Source of the DNA: Niabella aurantiaca DSM 17617
GTDB lineage: Bacteria > Bacteroidota > Bacteroidia > Chitinophagales > Chitinophagaceae
Length of the DNA: 64,000 nt
Direction of reading: 5' to 3'
Assembly (NCBI RefSeq): GCF_000374125.1
Contig: NZ_KB893625.1
Coordinates: forward strand, 716,945 to 780,944
Position 1 is the stretch's first letter. The number at the start of each line of letters is the position of its first letter. Below the pieces are notes generated by a model. The model saw only the letters and a list, made by a program, of their open reading frames with translations, did no database searches and was not told where the DNA came from. Shown one piece after another: positions 1 to 7,845 of this stretch. The position numbers and the translations under genes are program-made.

Positions 1-1
1 G

Positions 2-709
2 GTGAACACTTCCCGGAACGGAAGAGGATTGCAGCTGGCCGGGTTGCATAACCATGATGCCGGCAACGGGTTTATACAGATAGGCGGCTTAAGCAATTAT
101 AGTCATTACAGCCTGTTGCAGCTGGCTGGCCTGGTCAACACATCGCGGCACGCCGGAAATCAGATCGCAGGCCTGGTGAATAAGGCCCGGACTGTCGAAG
201 GAGTTCAGCTATCGGGGCTCATCAATATCGCCGACAGCTCCCGGTATCCCATTGGCATTTTAAACTTTATCAGGCATGGTGAAAAGCAGATCGGGTTGCA
301 GGTTTACGATGATGTATCGGCAAGCCTGGTATTGCGTACCGGAAGTTATAAAACTTATGGTATCGTTGGGGCCGGGCTGGCAAAGGACCGGGGCCGGACC
401 GTGCTTCAGATGGAAACCGGGCTGGGATACCGCATACCTCTGACCAGGGGGATACGGGTGAATTCGGAAGCCGTGCTTATGGCACGCACCGACGTTCATA
501 ATTTTATCAGGCATACAGAATCATTGAGAACACTGCTTGGAATAAAGGTCACACCTGCTATAGAGCTCACTATCGGACCAGCCCTGTATATTACGGATCA
601 GTCGGATTCTGAATTGTTCTCCGGGCATTATATCTGGAAGATCAAAAAGCGGGAATCCGTGCTGCTGGTTGCCCCGGGAGCCATTGCCGGGATCAATATC
701 CGTCTCTAA
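2..709 (+). CDS. Repeat-containing surface/outer-membrane protein, 5' end cut by window edge
   Basis: The frame is open from the first bases (a GTG at position 2), so the true N-terminus probably lies outside the window. Residues 1-90 hold about five copies of a ~20-residue unit centred on QLAGL(V/H/I)N, such as LQLAGLHN, IQIGGLSN, LQLAGLVN, NQIAGLVN and VQLSGLIN. The remaining ~140 residues alternate hydrophobic and polar positions and end in a terminal aromatic-poor strand, as in small outer-membrane beta structures. Similar Gly-Leu-Val-Asn repeats occur in Bacteroidota surface proteins of unknown role. I cannot assign a function. Confidence 0.6.
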   Translation: MNTSRNGRGLQLAGLHNHDAGNGFIQIGGLSNYSHYSLLQLAGLVNTSRHAGNQIAGLVNKARTVEGVQLSGLINIADSSRYPIGILNFIRHGEKQIGLQVYDDVSASLVLRTGSYKTYGIVGAGLAKDRGRTVLQMETGLGYRIPLTRGIRVNSEAVLMARTDVHNFIRHTESLRTLLGIKVTPAIELTIGPALYITDQSDSELFSGHYIWKIKKRESVLLVAPGAIAGINIRL

Positions 710-745
710 TTATTTAATCAATCATTTATAAAAATCAAAACGAAA

Positions 746-1456
746 ATGAAACAGATCCTACCATTATCTCTTATGTTGTTAATGCTAGCCGCTTCCCAGG
801 GTTGTAAGAAAGTATATCCGGACGGGCCGGCAGTAAGGGAAACGCGGAGTGTAACCGGGTTTGATAAAATTGAAACAACGATTAGCGGTCATGTGGAATA
901 TACGAAAGGGACAGATACAAAAGTGGAAGTGCTCGCCGCCGATAATATACAGCGGTATGTGATTACAGAAGTGGTAGACGGGAAACTGGTGGTCCGTACG
1001 CCCAATAATGTGACCATTAAAAGAGGAAGTGTAACCGTATATGTGACGGTGCCTGAACTGAAAGCAATAACACTTACAGGCAGCGGCAATTTTACCGCTT
1101 TGGACGCAATAACGGCCGGTTCCATGGAGCTGAAACTTACCGGCTCCGGCAATATGTTCCTTGCAAAATTGTCGGCTGCGTCGCTGAAAACACAGATCAG
1201 CGGCAATGGTGATGTGACGATCAACGCCGGGCAGTGCAACAGTCAGGATGTAACGCTTACCGGGAGCGGAGACTATGATGCGCATCAGATGCAGAGCAAT
1301 GAAGCAAAGCTCCGGCTTACCGGTTCCGGCGATACCAACGTATGGGCAACGGATCATTTGAACGTAACGATCACCGGCAGCGGGGATGTACGTTACGTGG
1401 GCAACCCTGCAGTTTCGGCGGCGATCACCGGTTCCGGAACAGTTAAGGGATTCTGA
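746..1456 (+). CDS. Head GIN domain lipoprotein (DUF2807)
   Basis: A 236-residue protein with a lipoprotein-type leader ending in a Cys near residue 20 (ASQGCKK). The rest is a run of LTGSGN/ITGSGD motifs (at least seven copies of T/SGSG or SGNG), the hallmark of the DUF2807 'putative auto-transporter adhesin, head GIN' fold, a right-handed beta solenoid. These proteins are abundant, surface- or periplasm-exposed and mostly uncharacterised in Bacteroidota. It lies 36 bp after the repeat protein and may be co-transcribed. Family assignment is solid; the biological role is unknown. Confidence 0.85.
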   Translation: MKQILPLSLMLLMLAASQGCKKVYPDGPAVRETRSVTGFDKIETTISGHVEYTKGTDTKVEVLAADNIQRYVITEVVDGKLVVRTPNNVTIKRGSVTVYVTVPELKAITLTGSGNFTALDAITAGSMELKLTGSGNMFLAKLSAASLKTQISGNGDVTINAGQCNSQDVTLTGSGDYDAHQMQSNEAKLRLTGSGDTNVWATDHLNVTITGSGDVRYVGNPAVSAAITGSGTVKGF

Positions 1457-1665
1457 TATTTTTTCCGGAACGCGGCGCTTTATTGTATAAGCACCCGTCA
1501 GGCAGGTATTCTGTTTCTTTCAAAAATGTGTTAAGCTCATTTAAACGGTTCCTTAAAAAGTGTTAATGATAAAATCCTGTTGCCGGTTCACAAAAAAAAC
1601 CAACATCTTACCATGAAAATTATACGGCTCAGGCACTATTGTTTTTAAAGGGTTGCCGGCGCTGT

Positions 1666-1673
1666 TATGTTTG
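1666..1673 (+). promoter_or_regulatory. -7 promoter box (TATGTTTG) of the START/SDR/LytS-LytR operon
   Basis: Exact match to the Bacteroidota -7 consensus TAnnTTTG, ending 13 bp before the ATG of the START-domain gene, so the leader would be very short (about 8 nt). No clear TTTG at -33 at the usual spacing. Confidence 0.5.
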
Positions 1674-1686
1674 TAAAAAATAGTTT

Positions 1687-2316
1687 ATGAAAAAGATACT
1701 TTTTTTGATGTCGCTGTTCCTCTGCGGCAGTCTGTTAAGCGCAACGCCTTCCGGCGATTTTAAAATGGTGAAGACCTCCAATGGAATTGCCCTGTATGAA
1801 CGCTGGGTAATGCATAATGGCAATAAGGTGCGGGAGCTGAAAGTTTCGTTTGAGGTTGCCGGCGCGGGATTGACGGATGTGGTAACGCTTTTGAAAGATG
1901 CTGCAAAGGGAAGCCGCTGGAACGTAAAATCGAGCGCGTATAAAATAGCCCGCACCCGCGATGAGCATGTATGGCTGAACTACATCCGGTATGCGTTGCC
2001 CTGGCCTATGGAAGACCAGGACTGCAGCTTGAAATACTTTTACTATGCGCCCCAGGCACCGGCCCGTTCCAATACCATTTACTTCGAAAGTGTCCGGCAC
2101 CAGGCCTATCCACGGTTGAAAAATGTGACCCGCCTGGAAGGCACTTCGGGCAAATGGGTGATCGATCAGCTGGCGCACAACCAGTCCCGCATTACCTACC
2201 AGATCCTCACCAATAAAAGCGTTACGGTCCCACGCTGGGTTTCTGATCCCATTGTGTATGACAATATCCTTACCACGATGTCCCGTTTTAAATCATTGCT
2301 GCAACAACAATCTTAG
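1687..2316 (+). CDS. START-domain (lipid-binding) secreted protein
   Basis: A 209-residue protein with an N-terminal signal peptide (hydrophobic core FLMSLFLCGSLL, probable cleavage near residue 19) followed by a START/SRPBCC-type domain. Seen features include the N-terminal GDFKMVKTSNGIALYERW strand region, a central LKDAAKGSRWN segment and the RYALPWPMEDQDC segment typical of bacterial START proteins. START domains bind a hydrophobic ligand in a closed cavity. It is the first gene of a tight operon (3 bp to the next start) with two Rossmann dehydrogenase-type proteins and a LytS/LytTR pair, which suggests a lipid-related substrate shared with those enzymes. Ligand unknown. Confidence 0.8.
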   Translation: MKKILFLMSLFLCGSLLSATPSGDFKMVKTSNGIALYERWVMHNGNKVRELKVSFEVAGAGLTDVVTLLKDAAKGSRWNVKSSAYKIARTRDEHVWLNYIRYALPWPMEDQDCSLKYFYYAPQAPARSNTIYFESVRHQAYPRLKNVTRLEGTSGKWVIDQLAHNQSRITYQILTNKSVTVPRWVSDPIVYDNILTTMSRFKSLLQQQS

Positions 2317-2319
2317 ATC

Positions 2320-3114
2320 ATGAATAAAAAGTACACGCTGATCACGGGGGCCAGCAGCGGGCTGGGGAGCGCCTTTGCGCTTAGCTGCGCCCGTCTGGGT
2401 ATGAACCTGGTCCTGATCGCGCTTCCAGGAAGCGCCATAAAAAGAACGGGCGAGGAGCTGCGCCGCCTCTATGGGATCGATGTCCGTATTTTTGAATTTG
2501 ACCTGACCAACCGGGCGGCATTTGAATCGCATACGGCAATGATCAAAGCGATGTTCCCGGTCAATTTCCTGATCAATAATGCGGGCATGGGCGGAACAGT
2601 GTCGATGCTGGACAGCTCGCCGCAGCTGATCGATAAGATCATCCAGCTCAATATCGCTTGCACGGCGTTGCTTACCCGTGCGTTATTGCCCCGGTTGCTG
2701 GAGCATGAACAGAGCTTTGTATTGAATATTGCCAGCATGGCCGCGTTTTCACCCATTGCCTATAAAACGGTTTACCCCGCATCGAAGGCATTCGTTTCTT
2801 CTTTTTCACTGGGACTCCGGGAGGAAATGCAGGCACAGGGCGTATCGGTGAGCGTGGCCTATCCTGGGCCGATCATGACCAATTCCAACACCTCACAACG
2901 CATCCTGATGCAGGGGTATAAAGGGCGGCTGGGACTGTTTTCCACCGCAGACCTGGCCAACCGGATCCTCCGGCAAACACTGGCCGGCAGGGCTGTTATT
3001 GTTCCCGGCTGGTGGAACCGGCTGAATCAAAAGCTGATGGGCATTCTTCCATCTACAGTCAAAGTACGCCTGATCTCCGGGGCAATCAGACGGGAGTTGC
3101 AACTAACACATTAG
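2320..3114 (+). CDS. Short-chain dehydrogenase/reductase
   Basis: A 264-residue classical SDR. Visible motifs are the cofactor loop TGASSGLGSAF near residues 8-19, NNAGMGG near residue 87, and the catalytic YxxxK (Y152, K156, in YPASK). The short C-terminal extension carries several basic residues. It starts 3 bp after the START-domain gene and ends 3 bp before an NAD-dependent epimerase-like gene, so the three are almost certainly translated from one mRNA. The substrate cannot be read from sequence; hydroxyacyl or hydroxy-lipid oxidation/reduction is a reasonable guess given the START neighbour. Confidence 0.85.
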   Translation: MNKKYTLITGASSGLGSAFALSCARLGMNLVLIALPGSAIKRTGEELRRLYGIDVRIFEFDLTNRAAFESHTAMIKAMFPVNFLINNAGMGGTVSMLDSSPQLIDKIIQLNIACTALLTRALLPRLLEHEQSFVLNIASMAAFSPIAYKTVYPASKAFVSSFSLGLREEMQAQGVSVSVAYPGPIMTNSNTSQRILMQGYKGRLGLFSTADLANRILRQTLAGRAVIVPGWWNRLNQKLMGILPSTVKVRLISGAIRRELQLTH

Positions 3115-3117
3115 AAG

Positions 3118-4110
3118 ATGTCAAAAGTATTGATTACGGGTGCCAGCGGACTGCTGGGTTATAATGCCGCCCTTGAGTTTAGCCGGAACGGCTTTGAAGT
3201 ACGCGTGCTGATCCGGAGATCGGCAGACACAAGCCTGTTGAACGGCCTTTTTTGTGAGTGGTACTATGGAACCATAGAAAACGCCGCAGACGTGGAGGAA
3301 GCGGTTGCAGGCTGCGATTTTGTAGTACATACCGCTTCGCTTACGGGGCAATGGGGGATCAGGCGGAGCGCCTATGAAAAGGTGAATATCCGGGGAACGG
3401 AAAATGTTATCCGGGCATGCCTGAACCAGGGCGTAAAGCGGCTGATCTATATCAGTACGGCCAACACCATGGCACCGGGAACGCTTGAGGATCCGGGTAC
3501 GGAACTGAACCCTTTTTCGCTCTTTAAGATCAATTCCCCGTACATCAACACGAAATACATTGCTCAGCAAAAGGTACTGGAAGCCGTGGTGGAAAAAGGA
3601 TTGCAGGCCGTGATCCTAAATCCCACATTTATGATCGGGGCACATGATCTGAAGCCCAGCTCCGGCCGGCTCCTGAAATATGCGCTGAACAAAATGTTCC
3701 TGTTCTATCCTCCGGGGGGAAAGAATTTTGTACACGTCGGGGATGTAAGCCGCGCCATCGTTGCCGCGTGCCGGCATGGAGAAAACGGTGAATGCCTGCT
3801 GATTGCCGGGGAAAACCTGAGCTACCGCGAATTTTTCAGAATGGTGAACCGGCTGGCCCGGCAAAGCCCGGTAATGCTGGGCATTCCCCGGCTTCTGCTG
3901 AAAGCGGGTGGGCTGCTGGGAACGGCGATCGGCCGGCTAACAGGCAAACGGTTAAAGCTGAACTATGCATCGGCCTATCTCTTATGCCTGCATAATTACT
4001 ATTCGGGGCAGAAAGCCTCACGGGCACTTGGGCTCAGCTACACCCCGGTTTCTGTTGCCATTGAGGAAGCGTTGGAATGGTTCGATAAAAACAACAACAC
4101 CCGTATATGA
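3118..4110 (+). CDS. NAD-dependent epimerase/dehydratase (3-beta-HSD/extended SDR type)
   Basis: A 330-residue extended SDR. It has TGASGLLGYNAA near residues 7-18 (TGxxGxxG cofactor motif) and YxxxK at Y142-K146 (SPYINTK). It resembles the 3-beta-hydroxysteroid dehydrogenase/OleD branch more than nucleotide-sugar epimerases. Its stop overlaps the next ATG by four bases (ATGA), indicating translational coupling to the sensor kinase. Exact substrate unknown; in this operon it could act on the same hydrophobic molecule as the SDR and START proteins. Confidence 0.8.
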   Translation: MSKVLITGASGLLGYNAALEFSRNGFEVRVLIRRSADTSLLNGLFCEWYYGTIENAADVEEAVAGCDFVVHTASLTGQWGIRRSAYEKVNIRGTENVIRACLNQGVKRLIYISTANTMAPGTLEDPGTELNPFSLFKINSPYINTKYIAQQKVLEAVVEKGLQAVILNPTFMIGAHDLKPSSGRLLKYALNKMFLFYPPGGKNFVHVGDVSRAIVAACRHGENGECLLIAGENLSYREFFRMVNRLARQSPVMLGIPRLLLKAGGLLGTAIGRLTGKRLKLNYASAYLLCLHNYYSGQKASRALGLSYTPVSVAIEEALEWFDKNNNTRI

Positions 4111-5234
4111 TATTAGGCGCCATCATATTCCTTTTAAAAAAGATGAGCCGGCAGCAGCTGGAAGCGCTCCTGCAGCATCCCATGGTGAAGTATATTGCGC
4201 GGGTCGTGATCCTCTATGGCTTCAGCGTGGTGTTCCGTTCGTTTGATATGTCATTCGCCAATGCTGCGGGTTCTTCGTTTTTCCGGGAGCAATCCTTCAG
4301 CCTGATGTTTGTATCGCTGGGGCTGCTGATCTGGGTAGGCGGGGAGCGTCTTTCCCGTTTCCTGCAAAAGCGCACGGTCAAAAAAAGATTTCCCTATACC
4401 ATTGTGCTGCTTTGCCTGGGACTGATGCTGTTCGGTGTTTTTGCAGCCTTCCTTTTTGGCCTTACCTATTCTTTTTTTGATATTTATTTTTTTAACAATT
4501 ACGAAGCCTGGAAAAGCTTCAGCCGGCTGAGCTATGATCTTATTTTCGGCGCTTTTATCTTTTATCTTCTGATATTGAGTTTTAACGGCATCCTCTTTTA
4601 TTATAAGAACTGGCAGGAGGCCCGGCTAAATGCGGAACGGCTGAAAAGAGAAAATATGCAGGCCCGGTACGATGTGCTGAAAAGCCAGATCGACCCGCAT
4701 TTCTTTTTTAATTCGCTGAGCGTTTTAACAGGGCTGGTTTATAAGAGCGCGGATCTTTCCGCAGAATACATTACCCAGCTTTCAAAGTGCTACCGGTACA
4801 TTCTTGACCAGAAAGAAGAAAACCTGGTTTCACTTCAGACCGAATTGTCTTTTCTGGAGTCCTATTTGTTCCTGATCCGCATCCGGCATCAGAACAGTAT
4901 TTTATTTCATATGGATGTACCCTCCGAACAGCAGCAGCATTCGCTGCTTCCGCCTTCGGCCCTGCAGATGCTGGTGGAGAACGCGGTAAAACATAACCGG
5001 TTTGCGGCAAATGCGCCCCTGCATATCCGTATCCGTTTTACCGACGGGCACATCATTATTTCCAATGATCTCCGGAAGCGCAACGGGATCCGGTTTTCCA
5101 CGGGTATTGGCCTTTCCAATATCCGGAAAAGATATGAACTAATCACCGGCGAGCAGGTGGAGATCCGGGAAACCGGCGAGAGTTTTGTGGTAAAATTGCC
5201 CTTTCTGCCGGAAGCATTGAAAGACCAGTTTTAA
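4107..5234 (+). CDS. LytS/YehU-family sensor histidine kinase
   Basis: A 375-residue membrane kinase. About four hydrophobic segments lie between residues 20 and 165, followed by a short coiled linker and the HisKA_7TM/LytS-type dimerisation domain with QIDPHFFFNSL (phospho-acceptor H198). The ATPase part shows the N-box LVENAVKHN and the G-box TGIGLSNIRKRY. It would phosphorylate the LytTR regulator encoded 2 bp downstream. The ATGA overlap with the epimerase gene fixes the start at 4107. A kinase embedded in a metabolic operon suggests it senses membrane or product status. Confidence 0.9.
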   Translation: MILGAIIFLLKKMSRQQLEALLQHPMVKYIARVVILYGFSVVFRSFDMSFANAAGSSFFREQSFSLMFVSLGLLIWVGGERLSRFLQKRTVKKRFPYTIVLLCLGLMLFGVFAAFLFGLTYSFFDIYFFNNYEAWKSFSRLSYDLIFGAFIFYLLILSFNGILFYYKNWQEARLNAERLKRENMQARYDVLKSQIDPHFFFNSLSVLTGLVYKSADLSAEYITQLSKCYRYILDQKEENLVSLQTELSFLESYLFLIRIRHQNSILFHMDVPSEQQQHSLLPPSALQMLVENAVKHNRFAANAPLHIRIRFTDGHIIISNDLRKRNGIRFSTGIGLSNIRKRYELITGEQVEIRETGESFVVKLPFLPEALKDQF

Positions 5235-5236
5235 AC

Positions 5237-6025
5237 ATGCATACAGATATGAACATTGTAATATTTGAAGACGAAAAACTGAACGCAGATCGCCTGGTGC
5301 AATTGCTGGGCGGACTGGTGCCCGGGCTCCGGGTGCTCGGGATCATTGAATCGGTTGATGAGGGCAAAAAATGGCTGAACGACCCGGCAAACAATGCCGA
5401 TCTGGCGTTTATGGATATACAGCTTTCCGATGGCAATTGTTTTGAGCTGTTTCAGCAAACGGAAACCCGCATGCCGGTGATCTTTACCACGGCGTACGAC
5501 AAATTTGCATTGCAGGCCTTTAAGGTGCACAGCATCGATTACCTGATGAAGCCGATCGACCGGGAAGAACTGGAGCGGGCGCTACAGAAATTCAATTATC
5601 TTAAACCTCAGGTCAGTGCGCATCCGGCCCTGGATCTTTCCCGGATCGCCGAAGCGTTCTACCGGCAGGAAAACACACGGTTCATTGGCAGGGCGAACAA
5701 CCAGATCGTTTATGTAAAGTCGAAAGATATTGCCTGTATCTGTTATGCCGATGGAATTACAAAGGCGGTGACCCACACCGGGAGAAAAGTACCGTTGGAT
5801 TATTCGCTGGACCAGATGGATAAGATGCTGAACAAGACCCTGTTCTTCCGCATCAACCGGAAAATGATCGTTTGCATCGATGCCATTGCAAAGATCAACA
5901 GCTACTACAACAGCCGGCTCATCCTCCAGCTCAGTCCGGATGCGGATACCGATACGGTGGTAAGCCGGGAGCGGGTGGCCTTGTTCAAGAGCTGGCTGGA
6001 AGGCCGCGAGGCAGGGGTAGTTTGA
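5237..6025 (+). CDS. LytTR-family response regulator
   Basis: A 262-residue two-domain regulator. The N-terminal receiver contains the acidic pair E11/D12 and phospho-acceptor D60 (FMDIQLSDG), with K109-type conserved Lys in DYLMKPID. The C-terminal LytTR DNA-binding domain starts near residue 150 and includes FFRINRKMIVCIDAI. It is the cognate partner of the upstream LytS kinase. An alternative ATG lies four codons downstream (5249). Its targets may include the operon itself, but I see no clear direct-repeat LytTR site in the 230 bp before 1687. Confidence 0.9.
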   Translation: MHTDMNIVIFEDEKLNADRLVQLLGGLVPGLRVLGIIESVDEGKKWLNDPANNADLAFMDIQLSDGNCFELFQQTETRMPVIFTTAYDKFALQAFKVHSIDYLMKPIDREELERALQKFNYLKPQVSAHPALDLSRIAEAFYRQENTRFIGRANNQIVYVKSKDIACICYADGITKAVTHTGRKVPLDYSLDQMDKMLNKTLFFRINRKMIVCIDAIAKINSYYNSRLILQLSPDADTDTVVSRERVALFKSWLEGREAGVV

Positions 6026-6117
6026 CGTTTGAGATTTGAGGTTTGTAGTTGGGCCCGGTTTTATTGCCTGGTGTTGGATTTTCTTTCAAAAAGTCCGGGA
6101 TCCTCATTTTTATATTT

Positions 6118-6813
6118 TCAAATTCCAAATTGTTTCCGGTTTGCAAAAAACCTTACCAGGAACATACCGGCAAGAACCCCCCCGATATGTGCCGCGTACG
6201 CAACACCCGACTGCTCGCTGGCCCCGATCGTATTGACCTGGCTGACCACCTGCATCACGATCCAGAGCCCCAGGGTGATGACCGCCGGCACACGGAAGGT
6301 GAACAGCAATGCCCAGATACGGATCCTGTTCTTTGGAAAGAGCACCAGGTAACCACCCAGCACGCCGGAGATGGCACCGGAAGCGCCCAGGCTGGGAATG
6401 AGCAGACCATCTTCCAATACCAATGCCATAAACACATGCGAAAAGGAAGCCAGCACGCCGCACAGCAGGTAAAATACCAGGTACCGGAGATGCCCCATCG
6501 CATTTTCAATATTATCACCGAAAATCGACAGGTAAAGCATATTGCCCAGGATATGCGCAATGTTGCCATGCATGAACATGGCGGTGAAAATGGTCGTATA
6601 GACCGGCACCGGGGAGGGCCCGAGGTCATTGGTGCCCACGATGTCGGTACCGGTAAGGATCTCACCCGGCACGGTGGAGTAGCGCATCAGGAAATCGATA
6701 TTCGTTCCCAGTCGCTGGTAATAAATAAAAACAAAAATATTGATGGCGATTAACAGGTAGTTGATATAGGGAGTAAGCGTGCGACCGGAATTGTCGTCCC
6801 CGATTGGCATCAT
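6118..6813 (-). CDS. Rhomboid-family intramembrane serine protease
   Basis: A 231-residue polytopic protein with six predicted membrane segments. It carries the rhomboid catalytic dyad: Ser145 in GASGAIS and His209 in AAHIGG, plus the HxxxN motif H87-N91 in the second helix. Rhomboids cleave single-span membrane proteins inside the bilayer. It lies 33 bp downstream of the DnaJ-domain gene on the same strand, so the two are probably co-transcribed. An in-frame GTG/ATG near the N-terminus is the only start ambiguity (MMPIG, two adjacent Met). Confidence 0.9.
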   Translation of the reverse strand: MMPIGDDNSGRTLTPYINYLLIAINIFVFIYYQRLGTNIDFLMRYSTVPGEILTGTDIVGTNDLGPSPVPVYTTIFTAMFMHGNIAHILGNMLYLSIFGDNIENAMGHLRYLVFYLLCGVLASFSHVFMALVLEDGLLIPSLGASGAISGVLGGYLVLFPKNRIRIWALLFTFRVPAVITLGLWIVMQVVSQVNTIGASEQSGVAYAAHIGGVLAGMFLVRFFANRKQFGI

Positions 6814-6846
6814 AACGGATAAAGTTTAAAATTAACCAATAGGTTA

Positions 6847-7485
6847 TTATAAGGAATATGCGATGATGATGCAAAGTAGGATAATTAGCCCTAAAATCAA
6901 AAAGGGCTTATAGCGGCTGAAGCGGATCGACTGACGGATCTCGCGGCTCTTTTTTCCGATCAGGATACGGCTTTCTGCAGGGGCCAGGATCTTTTCCATC
7001 TGCTCCAGGATACGGAGCTGGTCTTCCGGATGTAATAAGAAAATACTATCAGCCATCCATTTCACCATTTCCCGGTTAATATCCTGCTGGTGGAACTGAT
7101 TCAGTATATCGATTTTAGCGGGGCTGATCAATTCCTGCAGCGTGGCATATACGCCTCTTTTATCCACCCGGTACACGTCGTAATGAATGAGCTGCTGGTG
7201 CACGCTCAGCAGGTCTTTCAACAGTTCCGGAGGCGTCGTAGCCGTTTTTTCCATGGGTGCCCCCATCGATTGTTGCAGCCAGCGTTCCTGAAGGTATTGT
7301 GTCTTCAGCTCCGGCCGGGTAAGCGTGTGATAGGCCTCCTTGATCAGGCTGAAATGCGCCGCCGCATACAGATTAGAGGGGTTTTTGTCGGGATGATACT
7401 GGTGCGCCAGCTTCCGGTAAGCCATTTTTATTTCTGCAATGGTGGCCGAAGGAGGAAGTCCCAGTATTTGATAATAATCCTTCAA
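6847..7485 (-). CDS. DnaJ-domain membrane-anchored protein
   Basis: A 212-residue protein with an N-terminal J domain (residues 1-~65, HPD at 31-33) and one C-terminal transmembrane helix (ILGLIILLCIIIAYSL). There is no G/F-rich or zinc-finger region, so it is a type III J protein that recruits Hsp70 to the membrane. The middle region is charged and helical and not recognised. It precedes the rhomboid protease gene in the same direction. The function of the pair is unknown; membrane protein quality control is an inference. Confidence 0.85.
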   Translation of the reverse strand: MKDYYQILGLPPSATIAEIKMAYRKLAHQYHPDKNPSNLYAAAHFSLIKEAYHTLTRPELKTQYLQERWLQQSMGAPMEKTATTPPELLKDLLSVHQQLIHYDVYRVDKRGVYATLQELISPAKIDILNQFHQQDINREMVKWMADSIFLLHPEDQLRILEQMEKILAPAESRILIGKKSREIRQSIRFSRYKPFLILGLIILLCIIIAYSL

Positions 7486-7845
7486 TAAAAATGACAGTTT
7501 TAATGCAAATGTACAGGGATCCGGGTTTAGAAGCGGTTAGGAGTCAGCTTTCAGCGATCACCCATCAGCAGGGCCTGGAGCTGCGAAATGCGCATCGGGC
7601 GGCAAATGGGAACCAAAGCTTAAACCTCAAACGTTAGTCCCGGAACATTGAACGACCTGAACCAAAGGCGTTAAACGGAAATGTTAATAAATTTTACTTA
7701 AATTTTTCATAACAATTGTTAGTTTGCCCGCTGTTTGCCAACTTCAGAAGTAAATTACCGTCTAATAAATTAAGAGAAAGCAACAGCACCAAATGCCTGC
7801 CGCCTCGGGTAACAATTTTAACTCAAAACAAAATAATTTTCAGAC
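7486..7845. other. Intergenic region between divergent dnaJ-like and DUF6600 genes
   Basis: Holds a minus-strand -7 box (TACATTTG on minus, 7505-7512) for the DnaJ gene, and a stretch around 7545-7640 of degenerate CAGCTTTCAGCGATCA / AAACCTCAAACG sequence that also appears in other gaps of this window. No gene recognised. Confidence 0.4.
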
